Shown one piece after another: positions 14,306-21,580 of a stretch of 22,681 nucleotides of DNA. This DNA is from an uncultured Cryptobacterium sp. (GTDB lineage Bacteria > Actinomycetota > Coriobacteriia > Coriobacteriales > Eggerthellaceae). The translations under genes and the position numbers were made by a program. Under the pieces are notes generated by a model. That model was not told the DNA's origin. It made no database searches and saw only the letters and a list, made by a program, of their open reading frames with translations. The first letter of the stretch is position 1. The number at the start of each line of letters is the position of its first letter. Where the stretch lies: positions 1-22,681 of the forward strand of contig CATYOF010000020.1 in the NCBI GenBank assembly GCA_958410215.1, written 5' to 3'.

Positions 14306-15874
14306 TTAATCCTCCTTTCGAGTAGAGGTGGTAGGCAAAGAGGCGCCGTGATTTTCATTTGCAGCTACGTTTTGCTCTATTGCTTTATGGACGCGATTTG
14401 CTGCGGCAGATATTTCTTGTGCGGTTTGAGCACGTTTGACTGCAGTTTGCTCTTTCTTATGGCGAGCAAACCACGTGCGGAATTTTTCTTTGCTCATAGG
14501 ATCAAGATTGCGTGATGCGGTCCAGCCATTCAGGACAGGAATAAAGGTGGAGCTTTTATCAATCTGATTGGTTTGACCGGTAAGTGCCTTCATGATGGAA
14601 GGAGCAACGCTTGTTGCCATGCCGTAAAGAGCTCTGCTAGAAAACGTAGCAGCTGCAGCACTAAATACCGCCTTTTCTGCAGGAGAAACATAGCCAAGAG
14701 AAACAATGTTACGGCGATGCTGGGCAATAAGAGCGGGTAGAGGAATTTTGACGGGACACACGTCAGCACAAGAACCGCACAGTGAACAGGCATACGGCAA
14801 TTGAGCGGTTTCTTGATATCCCACCAAAAGGGGAGTTAAAACAATACCCATAGGGCCTGGGTAAATTGAACCATAGCCATGGCCAGTAATGTGGCGATAG
14901 ACGGGGCAGGAGTTCATGCAGGCTCCGCAGCGAATACAGCGAAGCATAGGCTTAAATTCGCTGCCAAGAATGTTGGTGCGACCATTATTGACCATAACAA
15001 TATGAACATTTTTCGGTCCGTCAGCTTCATTTTCGCGACGTGGGCCGGTGTTGATTGAAAACGATCCGGAGATTTTCGCCCCAACAGCGCTGCGTACCAA
15101 TAACTTCATCATCACATCAAGGGATCGCAGATCAGGAACGATGCGCTCGCATCCCATAACAATAATTTGAGTTTCGGGGATGCTTGAAGCCATGCGAGCA
15201 TTTCCCTCGTTGGAAACAAGAGTGCATGATCCTGTTTCGGCAACACCAAAATTGCAACCGGTAACACCTACCGAAGCATTCATAAATTCTGGGCGTAGGA
15301 TTTTGCGTAAGAAACGAGTGATTTCTTCAGGGTCGTCGCTTCCGGTATAGCCTTTACGTTCGCGGTACAAATCACGAATAGAGGTGCGATCGAAGTGAAG
15401 TGCAGGAACAACAATGTGGGAAGGTGCGTTTCCTGCGGTTTGAATGATATGCTCGGCGCAGTCGGTTTCGATAGCGGAAATGCCATGCTCTTCTAAAAAC
15501 TTATTAAGACCAATTTCTTCGGTCATCATGCTTTTTGATTTCACGCACGAAGTGGCGCCAATATCTTCGAAAATATCGAGAATACATTCAAGGGCATCGG
15601 CATCAGTGGGCGCGAAGTATACGTGGGCGCCATTTTTTTGGGCATTTGTCGCGAATTCTTGCACGTAATAATCCAGATTAGCAAGTACATGGTCGCGAAT
15701 CTGTGCAGCGTGATCGCGGAAGTCTTCCCAATTATCAACCTCAGCAACAAGGGCATTGCGCTTTCCGGTAATCACATCTTGGGCTGTTTCAATAGCGCGA
15801 TGTTTGAAGGTATCGGAAAGGGATCGGTGAATGCGCTCTTCAAGAGGCGCATTGTCGTAAATAATAGAAGACAT
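14306..15874 (-). CDS. lutB: Lactate utilization iron-sulfur protein B
   Basis: A 522-residue cytoplasmic protein. It has an N-terminal LUD-type domain with GVTGCNFGVAETGSCTLVSN (204-223), then a ferredoxin-like part with two CxxCxxCxxxC sets: C313, C316, C319, C323 (CIRCGACMNSCP) and C363, C366, C369, C373 (CSLCGSCADVCP). A helical C-terminal tail ends in a low-complexity stretch. Length is a little above the usual ~475. It acts with LutA and LutC in L-lactate oxidation, passing electrons through its two [4Fe-4S] clusters. It starts three bases after lutA and touches lutC, so lutABC is one operon on the minus strand. Confidence 0.94.
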   Translation of the reverse strand: MSSIIYDNAPLEERIHRSLSDTFKHRAIETAQDVITGKRNALVAEVDNWEDFRDHAAQIRDHVLANLDYYVQEFATNAQKNGAHVYFAPTDADALECILDIFEDIGATSCVKSKSMMTEEIGLNKFLEEHGISAIETDCAEHIIQTAGNAPSHIVVPALHFDRTSIRDLYRERKGYTGSDDPEEITRFLRKILRPEFMNASVGVTGCNFGVAETGSCTLVSNEGNARMASSIPETQIIVMGCERIVPDLRSLDVMMKLLVRSAVGAKISGSFSINTGPRRENEADGPKNVHIVMVNNGRTNILGSEFKPMLRCIRCGACMNSCPVYRHITGHGYGSIYPGPMGIVLTPLLVGYQETAQLPYACSLCGSCADVCPVKIPLPALIAQHRRNIVSLGYVSPAEKAVFSAAAATFSSRALYGMATSVAPSIMKALTGQTNQIDKSSTFIPVLNGWTASRNLDPMSKEKFRTWFARHKKEQTAVKRAQTAQEISAAANRVHKAIEQNVAANENHGASLPTTSTRKED

Positions 15875-15877
15875 ACC

Positions 15878-16624
15878 TTACGCCTCCAATCGTGAATCGA
15901 GGATTTGCGCAATATGAAGGACTTTCATATTGCTTGAAACAATGCCTGCTTCGCGCATGCGATCAAGAGCACCTTTAATATTCATAAGACATGCTTGGTC
16001 GGCTCCGCACAAATAGTCGGCTCCTGTGGCAAGGGCGAAAGCTACTTTTTCTTGCACCATGTGTCCGGAAACTTCTGGTTCTTTCACGCTAAAGGTGCCA
16101 CCAAACCCGCAGCAACGATCCATTTCTGGCATTTCAATATAGGTAAGTCCTTCCACATTTTTAAGAAGGGTAAGAGGTGGCTCTTTTACTCCAAGCATAC
16201 GAGTTAAATGGCAACTGGCGTGATAGGTTACGGTTCCATCTAGGTGAGCACCCACATCGGTTACCCCCAACACCTCAACGATAAACTGCGTGAATTCAAA
16301 AATACGGGGGGCGAGTTCTGCAATTTTTTGGCTATATTCTTCATCGTCTTCAAAGAAGTGCGGATATTCAGCCTTGATAGCCCATGCGCACGATCCCGTT
16401 AAAGAAACGATAGTGTCATATTTGCTGTAGGCATCAATGATCTTTTTCATCATGGGTTTTGCTTCTTCGATATAGCCAGAATTAGTAAACGGCTGACCAC
16501 AGCACACGTGATCATCAGGGAGTTCTACCTCGCAGCCAAGACGTTCAAGTACGTTTACGGCAGCAATTCCCACCTCGGGATAAAACATGTCAACCATGCA
16601 GCCCGGGAAGAATGCAACTTTCAT
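15878..16624 (-). CDS. lutA: Lactate utilization protein A (CCG-domain iron-sulfur protein)
   Basis: A 248-residue protein with two cysteine-rich CCG motifs, HVCCGQPF (C41-C42) and DRCCGFGG (C171-C172), plus SLTGSCAWA and YHASCHLTRML, the order found in LutA/LldE and in heterodisulfide-reductase-like subunits. The start MKVAFFPGC (ATG at 16624) is that of the family and has AAAGGA just upstream. A longer frame reaches back to 16711 but its extra 29 residues do not look like LutA. First gene of lutABC. No lactate permease or LutR-type regulator is in the window. Confidence 0.94.
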   Translation of the reverse strand: MKVAFFPGCMVDMFYPEVGIAAVNVLERLGCEVELPDDHVCCGQPFTNSGYIEEAKPMMKKIIDAYSKYDTIVSLTGSCAWAIKAEYPHFFEDDEEYSQKIAELAPRIFEFTQFIVEVLGVTDVGAHLDGTVTYHASCHLTRMLGVKEPPLTLLKNVEGLTYIEMPEMDRCCGFGGTFSVKEPEVSGHMVQEKVAFALATGADYLCGADQACLMNIKGALDRMREAGIVSSNMKVLHIAQILDSRLEA

Positions 16625-16752
16625 ACAGGGTCCTTTCTCGTTGATGTGTTTAGCTTCGTGGTTTCCTGGGAAAATGGCAAGGTGATGTTCGCGGGCGAGA
16701 AAGGTAGCCAAGTAAATGGCAGAAAAATAAGGAGAAAAGGAAGAAAATGTGA

Positions 16753-16825
16753 AATTATAGTTCGAGATCTGCTCTATGGAGAATTTCTACTTGACGCATG
16801 ACTTCAGTTTTGCAATTATAGTTCG
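16753..16825. promoter_or_regulatory. Duplicated AATTATAGTTCG box between lutA and the L10 leader
   Basis: AATTATAGTTCG occurs identically at 16753-16764 and 16814-16825. Read on the minus strand each contains TATAAT (CGAACTATAATT), as -10 boxes for lutABC would. On the plus strand TTGACG (16791-16796) lies upstream of the second copy (TATAGT 16817-16822), but the 20-base spacing is long. The pair may be two promoters, or an operator for a lactate-sensing repressor. A hairpin GGCTGC-AAAAA-GCAGCC follows (16825-16841). The rest of 16625-16750 shows nothing I can name. Confidence 0.5.
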
Positions 16826-16860
16826 GCTGCAAAAAGCAGCCTGAACTGAAAATTGTTCCG

Positions 16861-16980
16861 CTGCCCAAGACAGCTGGTACCTATAAGGTTTAATCGCATG
16901 TGCGGCCCGCCGAGGTGGTTAGTAAATGTTAAGTCTTTACCGACCCCCTGCTGTCATGAGCTAGGGGGTCGTTCTTTTCA
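16861..16980 (+). ncRNA. Ribosomal protein L10 leader (autoregulatory mRNA element)
   Basis: The segment CTGCCCAAGACAGCTGG (16861-16877), the CCGCCGAGG block (16908-16916) and a terminator at the 3' end match the layout of the L10 leader of Gram-positive rplJL operons. There the L10-(L12)4 complex binds and lowers expression. Position directly before rplJ agrees. Exact 5' boundary is not determined; transcription probably starts upstream near 16830-16850. Confidence 0.75.
16941..16978 (+). terminator. Attenuator hairpin of the rplJ leader
   Basis: CGACCCCCT (16941-16949) and AGGGGGTCG (16963-16971) form a perfect 9-bp GC-rich stem followed by TTCTTTT, 62 bases before the rplJ start. As the only genes downstream are rplJ-rplL, it acts as an attenuator rather than an end-of-operon terminator. 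Confidence 0.85.
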
Positions 16981-17040
16981 AGGCTCGACCCACCCCATGG
17001 TGCGGAACTTGATGCTTTGAAAAGGAGGTGCACGACACAT

Positions 17041-17562
17041 ATGCCAAGCGTACAGAACACTGAAAGGCTCGCTGAGATCAAGGAAGATCTTACCGACATT
17101 CAAGCAATGTGGGTAGTAGACTATCGCGGCCTTACGGTAAAGCAGTCCGAGCAGTTGCGTAACAACATTCGTGAAGCGGGCGCAATCATGAAGGTTCATA
17201 AGAACAAGCTGGTTCGCCTTGCTCTCAAAGAGTTGGATATGCCTGAAATGGACGAGGTTCTTGCTGGTCCTTCCGCTTTTGTTTTTGCAGAGGGCGATCC
17301 TGTTGCTTCTGCTAAGGCTTTGAAGGACTTTGCTAAGGCTAACGAAAATTTGGTAATCAAGGGCGGCATGATGGACGGTGCGTTCGTTGATGCTGAAGCA
17401 GTTGAAAAGATTGCAGCTCTTCCTTCTCGCGAGGAACTCATTGCCAAGCTTCTCGGCAGCCTGCAGAATCCTATGGTCAAGACCGTACGCGTGCTCAATG
17501 GTCCTATGGAGGCTTTCGCACGTTGCGTATCTGCTATCGCAGACCAGAAGGATGCAGCTTAA
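17041..17562 (+). CDS. rplJ: 50S ribosomal protein L10
   Basis: L10 is the base of the L7/L12 stalk. The 173-residue protein has normal length. It shows VVDYRGLTVKQSEQLRNNIR, the KVHKNKLVRLAL segment and GPSAFVFAEGDPVASAKALKDF, with a C-terminal helix that carries L7/L12 dimers. The ATG at 17041 is chosen over an in-frame TTG at 17017 because AAAGGAGGTG (17020-17029) lies between them and the protein then begins MPSVQNTERLAEIKEDL. The site-to-start spacing of about 11 bases is long. Preceded by an L10 leader, followed by rplL after 151 bases. Confidence 0.96.
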   Translation: MPSVQNTERLAEIKEDLTDIQAMWVVDYRGLTVKQSEQLRNNIREAGAIMKVHKNKLVRLALKELDMPEMDEVLAGPSAFVFAEGDPVASAKALKDFAKANENLVIKGGMMDGAFVDAEAVEKIAALPSREELIAKLLGSLQNPMVKTVRVLNGPMEAFARCVSAIADQKDAA

Positions 17563-17566
17563 TAGT

Positions 17567-17650
17567 GCTGCAGCTGGTGCAAAGCACCACTCAAGCAGCA
17601 TAACAGCTGCTCAGGTACCACCTGGTATCACCCCTGCAGCGCATGCTGCA
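17567..17650 (+). other. Structured spacer between rplJ and rplL
   Basis: This GC-richer stretch has a stem TGGTGC-AAA-GCACCA (17575-17589), enclosed by TGCTG/CAGCA (17567-17571/17596-17600), a tandem GGTAYCACC-like repeat (17613-17631), and TGCAGC-GCAT-GCTGCA (17635-17650). It may set the L10:L12 ratio by processing or mRNA stability. No internal promoter could be named with confidence. Confidence 0.45.
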
Positions 17651-17713
17651 TAAATGTTGAAATTATCTGTGTCACAAACAAAAGGCACACTTAAAAAGAA
17701 AAGGAGTCATATC

Positions 17714-18088
17714 ATGGCTGTAACTCGTGAAGAGATTGTAGAAGCCCTTAAGGAAATGCCTGCTCTCGAGCTTTCTGAGCTCGTAAAGGAACTCGAAGAA
17801 GTATTCGGTGTATCTGCTGCTGCTCCTGTTGCTGTAGCTGCTGCTCCTGCTGCTGGCGAAGCTGCTGCTGAAGAAAAGACCGAGTTCGACGTTGTTCTCG
17901 AAGGCTTTGGCGACAACAAGATTGCTGTTATCAAGGCTGTTCGTGAGATCTCTGGTCTTGGCTTGAAGGAAGCAAAGGCTCTCGTAGAGTCTGCTCCTGC
18001 TCCTGTACAGGAAGGCGTTGCAAAGGACAAGGCAGAGGAAATGAAGGCTGCTCTCGAGGAAGCTGGTGCAGCTGTAACCTTGAAGTAA
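17714..18088 (+). CDS. rplL: 50S ribosomal protein L7/L12
   Basis: L7/L12 forms the flexible acidic stalk that recruits elongation factors. The 124-residue chain has the standard plan: N-terminal dimer helices (MAVTREEIVEALKEMPALEL), an Ala/Pro-rich hinge (about 37-56) and the globular factor-binding domain with FDVVLEGFGDNKIAVIKAVR and GLGLKEAKALVESAPAPVQE. The ATG at 17714 has AAGGAG (17701-17706); a start 20 codons earlier is rejected because it reads through this site. A strong terminator follows and no rpoB comes next, which is unusual. Confidence 0.97.
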   Translation: MAVTREEIVEALKEMPALELSELVKELEEVFGVSAAAPVAVAAAPAAGEAAAEEKTEFDVVLEGFGDNKIAVIKAVREISGLGLKEAKALVESAPAPVQEGVAKDKAEEMKAALEEAGAAVTLK

Positions 18089-18158
18089 CTTATTGGTTAC
18101 TTTGTGGTTTGTTCCTGAACGGAACCTTACCTGTTTGTTTCATATTGGAAACGCATCT

Positions 18159-18188
18159 AAGAAGGGAAGCGAAAGCTTCCCTTCTTTT
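18159..18188 (+). terminator. Rho-independent terminator after rplL
   Basis: AAGAAGGGAAGC (18159-18170) pairs with GCTTCCCTTCTT (18175-18186) around a GAAA tetraloop and runs into TTTTCGTTT. Confidence 0.93.
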
Positions 18189-18210
18189 CGTTTATAGTGA
18201 AGTTACTGAA

Positions 18211-18255
18211 CAAAATATGGGGTTATTGGCCTTTTGGCCTATAACCCAAAATATG
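18211..18255. repeat. Hairpin flanked by 9-bp direct repeats
   Basis: GGGTTAT-T-GGCC (18220-18231) and GGCC-T-ATAACCC (18236-18247) form an 11-bp stem with one T/T mismatch and a TTTT loop. CAAAATATG stands directly on both sides (18211-18219 and 18247-18255). The arrangement recalls a target-site duplication around a tiny insertion, or a double operator site in front of the DUF4013 gene. Confidence 0.55.
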
Positions 18256-18310
18256 ATTGCCATATTGTGTGTCCGATAAAGGGTGTGCCAGAAAAGAAAG
18301 TAGGTTTGAA

Positions 18311-19960
18311 ATGGAAAAGGGTTACTTTTCTGCAGCATGGAGCGATATTACGAAATCGCCTGGCTGGTTTTCTAAGACTCTTCGATTAGGGCTTTTGAAT
18401 TTAATTCCTATTTTTGGGGTACTGGTTACCTATGGTTATTTGTATGGGTGGGCGCGTGATATAGCATGGAATGTGCACAGGCCCATGCCTGATCGTATTT
18501 TTGGTAACGAAGATGGAAACTTGTTCAAGCGTGGTTTCTTTATCTTGGTTATTGGCTTTGTTTTTTCTTTAATTCCTGGGGTATTCAATACTCTTACCAG
18601 CGTTTTGACGGGCTTTTCGATTTTTGGTTTTGTGTATTCTGATGCTTCGTTTGGCGCGGGCGCTTTATTTATGGGTCTTATCTTCTCGCTCGTGGGACTT
18701 GCTCTTACTTTTGCGGTAGTGTTTTTCTACTGGGTGGGCTCTATGCGGTGTGCGCTTTATGGCACGCTTTCTTCAGGATTCCAATTTGGCAAAATATGGG
18801 CAATGATGCGTTATGACTTTACGGGTCTTTTGCGCATATTTGGTATGTCGCTAATTTGTGGCTGCGTTGTGGGAATAGGCTTTTTTGTTATTTTCATGCT
18901 CAGTGTTATTTTGGGAACTATCTTTGGTGTTGCGTTTATAAGAAACGAAAGCCAAGCCGTAGTGTTTGTGCTCATTATCTTGTTGCTGGTCCTTTTGCTT
19001 TGTGTGGTTACGGTTTTCATATCTGTGTTTGTGGCAGCGCTTATTATTCGCGCTCTTGGCTATTGGACGCGACAGTTCCAGGTTAACTTGTGGGGCGGAC
19101 AAGAAGATCCTTTGCCTTTCGAGCTTGAACAAGCAAGGCAAGCACAGCAGCAGTATGGTGCCTATCAAGCACAGCAGCCTTATCAGCAACAACCTTCTCA
19201 ACAAGCTCAGCCATACCAACAGACGCAGTTCTATCAGCAAGGGCAACCTTACCAGCAAGGACAACCGTATCAACAAACGCAATCGTATCAGCAGAATCAG
19301 CCCTTCCAGCCGGCGCAGTCCTATCAGCAAGAGCAACTATATCCGCAAGCGCAATCGTATCAGCAAGCGCAGCCACTACAGCAGAATCAGTCCTGCCAGG
19401 AAACGCAGGTGCCACAACAGAATGGTTTCGGGCAGCCTGTGCACGTGCAACCTGTACAATCCGAACAATTCACGCAGCCTGCACAACCCGTGCAGCCTGT
19501 ACAACCCGTGCAACCTCCACAACCTGCGGAGCCTGCACAACCCGAACAGGTCGTACAACCTACACAATCCACGCAACCTCCCATTATTGATGTTGAGCCG
19601 ATAGAGACATCAAGCGTAACTATTGAAAAGGTTGCTGCTCCTGAAGGTAATGCTCAAGAAAATGCTGCTTCCAATGATGTTCCGACTTCAGAAGAGAATG
19701 TGGTTTCTGAGTCCAACTCGCAAGCTGTGGGTGAAAGTGATCCTGAGTCTGCCTCGCAGCCTACAGAAGAAAGCAATCCTGAAGCTGAATCGCAACCTGA
19801 AAATGGAAGCGATCTTGAATCTGGTTCACAGCCGGAAGACAAAAGTGAGCCCAATTCCAACTCGCAAGCTTTAAGTGATGATAAAACTAAAGATGAAGAC
19901 GAAACGGGAACTAAGGCTGTAAATGAAACCGAAACAAAGATTAAACGTGATTCCCAGTAA
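18311..19960 (+). CDS. DUF4013-type membrane protein with Q/P-rich and acidic tail
   Basis: A 549-residue protein of unknown function. Residues ~1-260 form a DUF4013-like membrane domain: YFSAAWSDITKSPGWFSKTL at the start, then LGLLNLIPIFG and hydrophobic segments near 26-46, 74-98, 116-143, 180-208 and 217-249, ending in an IRALGYWTRQFQVN motif. From ~270 the protein is low complexity. First come Gln/Tyr repeats of the QPYQQ/QSYQQ kind, then PVQP/PAQP repeats to about 435, then an acidic Ser/Glu/Pro segment with repeated SQ(P/A)xxESxPE-type units and a charged end. The tail should lie on one side of the membrane and be unfolded. ATG 18311 is preferred over the earlier in-frame start at 18257 because the domain begins there, though the ribosome site is weak. 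Confidence 0.85.
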   Translation: MEKGYFSAAWSDITKSPGWFSKTLRLGLLNLIPIFGVLVTYGYLYGWARDIAWNVHRPMPDRIFGNEDGNLFKRGFFILVIGFVFSLIPGVFNTLTSVLTGFSIFGFVYSDASFGAGALFMGLIFSLVGLALTFAVVFFYWVGSMRCALYGTLSSGFQFGKIWAMMRYDFTGLLRIFGMSLICGCVVGIGFFVIFMLSVILGTIFGVAFIRNESQAVVFVLIILLLVLLLCVVTVFISVFVAALIIRALGYWTRQFQVNLWGGQEDPLPFELEQARQAQQQYGAYQAQQPYQQQPSQQAQPYQQTQFYQQGQPYQQGQPYQQTQSYQQNQPFQPAQSYQQEQLYPQAQSYQQAQPLQQNQSCQETQVPQQNGFGQPVHVQPVQSEQFTQPAQPVQPVQPVQPPQPAEPAQPEQVVQPTQSTQPPIIDVEPIETSSVTIEKVAAPEGNAQENAASNDVPTSEENVVSESNSQAVGESDPESASQPTEESNPEAESQPENGSDLESGSQPEDKSEPNSNSQALSDDKTKDEDETGTKAVNETETKIKRDSQ

Positions 19961-19991
19961 TTCTCTTTCAGGCATTTTTGCTTATGATCAC

Positions 19992-20021
19992 AAAAGGGTC
20001 CCTTTAGAAAGGGACCCTTTT
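19992..20021 (+). terminator. Rho-independent terminator after the DUF4013 gene
   Basis: AAAAGGGTCCCTTT (19992-20005) and AAAGGGACCCTTTT (20008-20021) are exact inverted repeats, with the innermost pairs forming the loop, followed by T. Confidence 0.92.
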
Positions 20022-20089
20022 TATACTGAGAAGTATTTTCAAGTGAAAAATGCTATTCTTTCTCATGTTGGAAATTTATACGGTGTATA

Positions 20090-20126
20090 AGAAATTTGGG
20101 TGTAGTTGAAACTTGCCCAAATTTCT
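20090..20126. promoter_or_regulatory. Perfect 11-bp inverted repeat upstream of fabK
   Basis: AGAAATTTGGG (20090-20100) and CCCAAATTTCT (20116-20126) are exact inverted repeats with 15 bases between. A related GGAAATTTATACGGTGTATA stretch lies just before (20070-20089). The position, 43 bases before the fabK ATG, suits an operator or a leader hairpin. Which regulator would bind is unknown. Confidence 0.6.
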
Positions 20127-20168
20127 GGAAGAAACGCCTTTGGGGGCGTAAGGGTGAAGGGATCGTAC

Positions 20169-21107
20169 ATGAAAACAGAACTTTGTGACGTATTGGGCAT
20201 TGAATATCCCATTATTCAGGGTGCAATGGCTCATATCACCGATGGTAAATTTGCTGCTGCGGTAAGTAATGCAGGTGGTTTGGGTGTTATTGCTTCAACG
20301 CTGCATGATGCTCAGTGGGTTAAGGAACAGGTAGAAATCGCTCGTTCTCTTACCGATAAGCCATTCGCGGTTAACCTGATTATGGAGAGCGATTTGGTTG
20401 AAGAATGTGCTCGCATGTGTGTCGAATTAAAGGTTCCTGTTTGTACGATTAGCGCCGGTAAGCCCGATGCTATTGTTCCTATTTTGGTTGAAGGTGGCGT
20501 AAAGGTAGTTTGCCTTATTCCTCACGCTCGCGCTGCAAAGAAAATGCAGGACTTAGGTGCTACCGCGGTAGTAGCAGAAGGCATGGAAGGCGGCGGCCAT
20601 ATTGGTCGTATGTGTACCTATCCTATGGTTCGTCAAGTTGCTGAAGCAGTGGATATTCCTGTTATTGCAGCGGGCGGTATTGCTGATGGTAAGGGATTCT
20701 TGGCAGCGCTTGCTCTTGGCGCAGTAGGTGTTCAGATGGGTACCGTATTTCTTGCTTCCGACGAATGTCCGGTAAGTGATGTGTATAAGCAGATGATCGT
20801 TGATGCTGCTGACTGCGACACGGTTTTAACGGGTGAATACGGCAAAAAGCAGGTTCGCTGCATTAAGAGTCCTTTCACGGAGGCATTCTGGAAGTTGCAT
20901 GATTCTGGTGCAACAAGTGAAGAACTGGATCAGTTCTGTCGTGGTTCTGTAGCTGATGCAAGCAATGGCAACATTGAGCATGGTGCTTTTTCTGCAGGCA
21001 TGATTGCAGGTTTAGTCAAAGAGGTTCGTCCGGTAAAGCAAATTATTACCGATGTTATGAATCAAGCTGACGAGGCTTATGCGGAATTGAAGCGCATTTA
21101 CGGCTAA
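20169..21107 (+). CDS. fabK: Enoyl-ACP reductase II (FabK), FMN-dependent
   Basis: Reduces trans-2-enoyl-ACP in fatty-acid elongation, as the flavin-dependent alternative to FabI. The 312-residue TIM-barrel has the family motifs: IEYPIIQGAM (11-20), AVSNAGGLGVIA (31-42), DKPFAVNL, VVAEGMEGGGHIG with His144, IPVIAAGGIADG (163-174, FMN phosphate site) and ALGAVGVQMGTVFLA. Nitronate monooxygenases share this fold, but the length and EGMEGGGHIG fit FabK best. ATG 20169 has GAAGGGA (20156-20162) in front; the longer frame from 20106 is rejected because its first 21 residues look like leader sequence. Other fab genes are not in the window. ygbA follows after 54 bases. Confidence 0.88.
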   Translation: MKTELCDVLGIEYPIIQGAMAHITDGKFAAAVSNAGGLGVIASTLHDAQWVKEQVEIARSLTDKPFAVNLIMESDLVEECARMCVELKVPVCTISAGKPDAIVPILVEGGVKVVCLIPHARAAKKMQDLGATAVVAEGMEGGGHIGRMCTYPMVRQVAEAVDIPVIAAGGIADGKGFLAALALGAVGVQMGTVFLASDECPVSDVYKQMIVDAADCDTVLTGEYGKKQVRCIKSPFTEAFWKLHDSGATSEELDQFCRGSVADASNGNIEHGAFSAGMIAGLVKEVRPVKQIITDVMNQADEAYAELKRIYG

Positions 21108-21161
21108 CTTTGATATTTTGGGGAAGGGTAAGGGCAAAACACTTTCCTGAAGAAAGCGTCA

Positions 21162-21527
21162 ATGAATACACGAACTAAACAAAAGACTGCGCGCGATAAG
21201 CGACGGCTTGAGCGCGATAACAAAACGGTGATGGCCATGGCAAAACTTTACTGCCACGACCATCATCGTGGTTTACAGGGCAAAAATGGTCTCTGCACTG
21301 AATGTAGCGAGATTGTAACCTACGCCTTTCTGCGCACGGAGAAGTGTCCTCATTTCCATAAAGGAGTTTGCGAGTCATGCGAAATTCAGTGTTATACACC
21401 TTCTATGAGGGCGGGAATTAAGAATATTATGGCTTATAGCGGCCCGCGGATGATAACTCATCATCCCGTTATGGCTATTCGTCATGTAATAAAGAAGATT
21501 ACGCTAAAAATACAAGCAGTGCGCTAA
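21162..21527 (+). CDS. ygbA: YgbA_NO family protein (nitrous oxide-stimulated promoter family)
   Basis: A 121-residue cysteine-rich protein. It fits the YgbA_NO family: LYCHDHHRG, GLCTECSE (C45, C48), KCPH (C62), CESCEIQCYTPSMR (C70, C73, C77), then IMAYSGPRMITHHPVMAIRH. The regularly spaced Cys and His suggest a metal or iron-sulfur site. E. coli YgbA is controlled by NsrR and is needed for recovery from nitrosative stress, so a role in iron-sulfur repair is likely here too. The ribosome site before ATG 21162 is weak, possibly relying on read-through from fabK. Confidence 0.88.
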   Translation: MNTRTKQKTARDKRRLERDNKTVMAMAKLYCHDHHRGLQGKNGLCTECSEIVTYAFLRTEKCPHFHKGVCESCEIQCYTPSMRAGIKNIMAYSGPRMITHHPVMAIRHVIKKITLKIQAVR

Positions 21528-21580
21528 CGTTCAATGCGAGAAACGCGCAAACATTTGCTTACACGCTGAGGTTAACCATT

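Noticed and set aside
16625..16711. 29-residue N-terminal extension of LutA
   Set aside because: The family begins at MKVAFFPGC, AAAGGA precedes that ATG, and the extra residues have no LutA character.
17378..17653. Frame overlapping the end of rplJ and running into the spacer
   Set aside because: Out of frame with rplJ, no start signal, basic/Ser-rich composition; a shadow of the coding sequence.
17654..17713. 20-codon longer start for rplL
   Set aside because: The extension reads through the AAGGAG site at 17701-17706, and L7/L12 starts at MAVTREE. The same reasoning removes the longer starts at 6229, 7110, 17017, 18257 and 20106.
19387..19584. Antisense frame giving a Cys/Gly-rich peptide (repeated CTGCTGC pattern)
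   Set aside because: It is the reverse reading of the CAGCCT/CAACCC-type repeats that encode the PVQP tail of the DUF4013 protein. The composition is an artefact of the repeat and no start signal is present.
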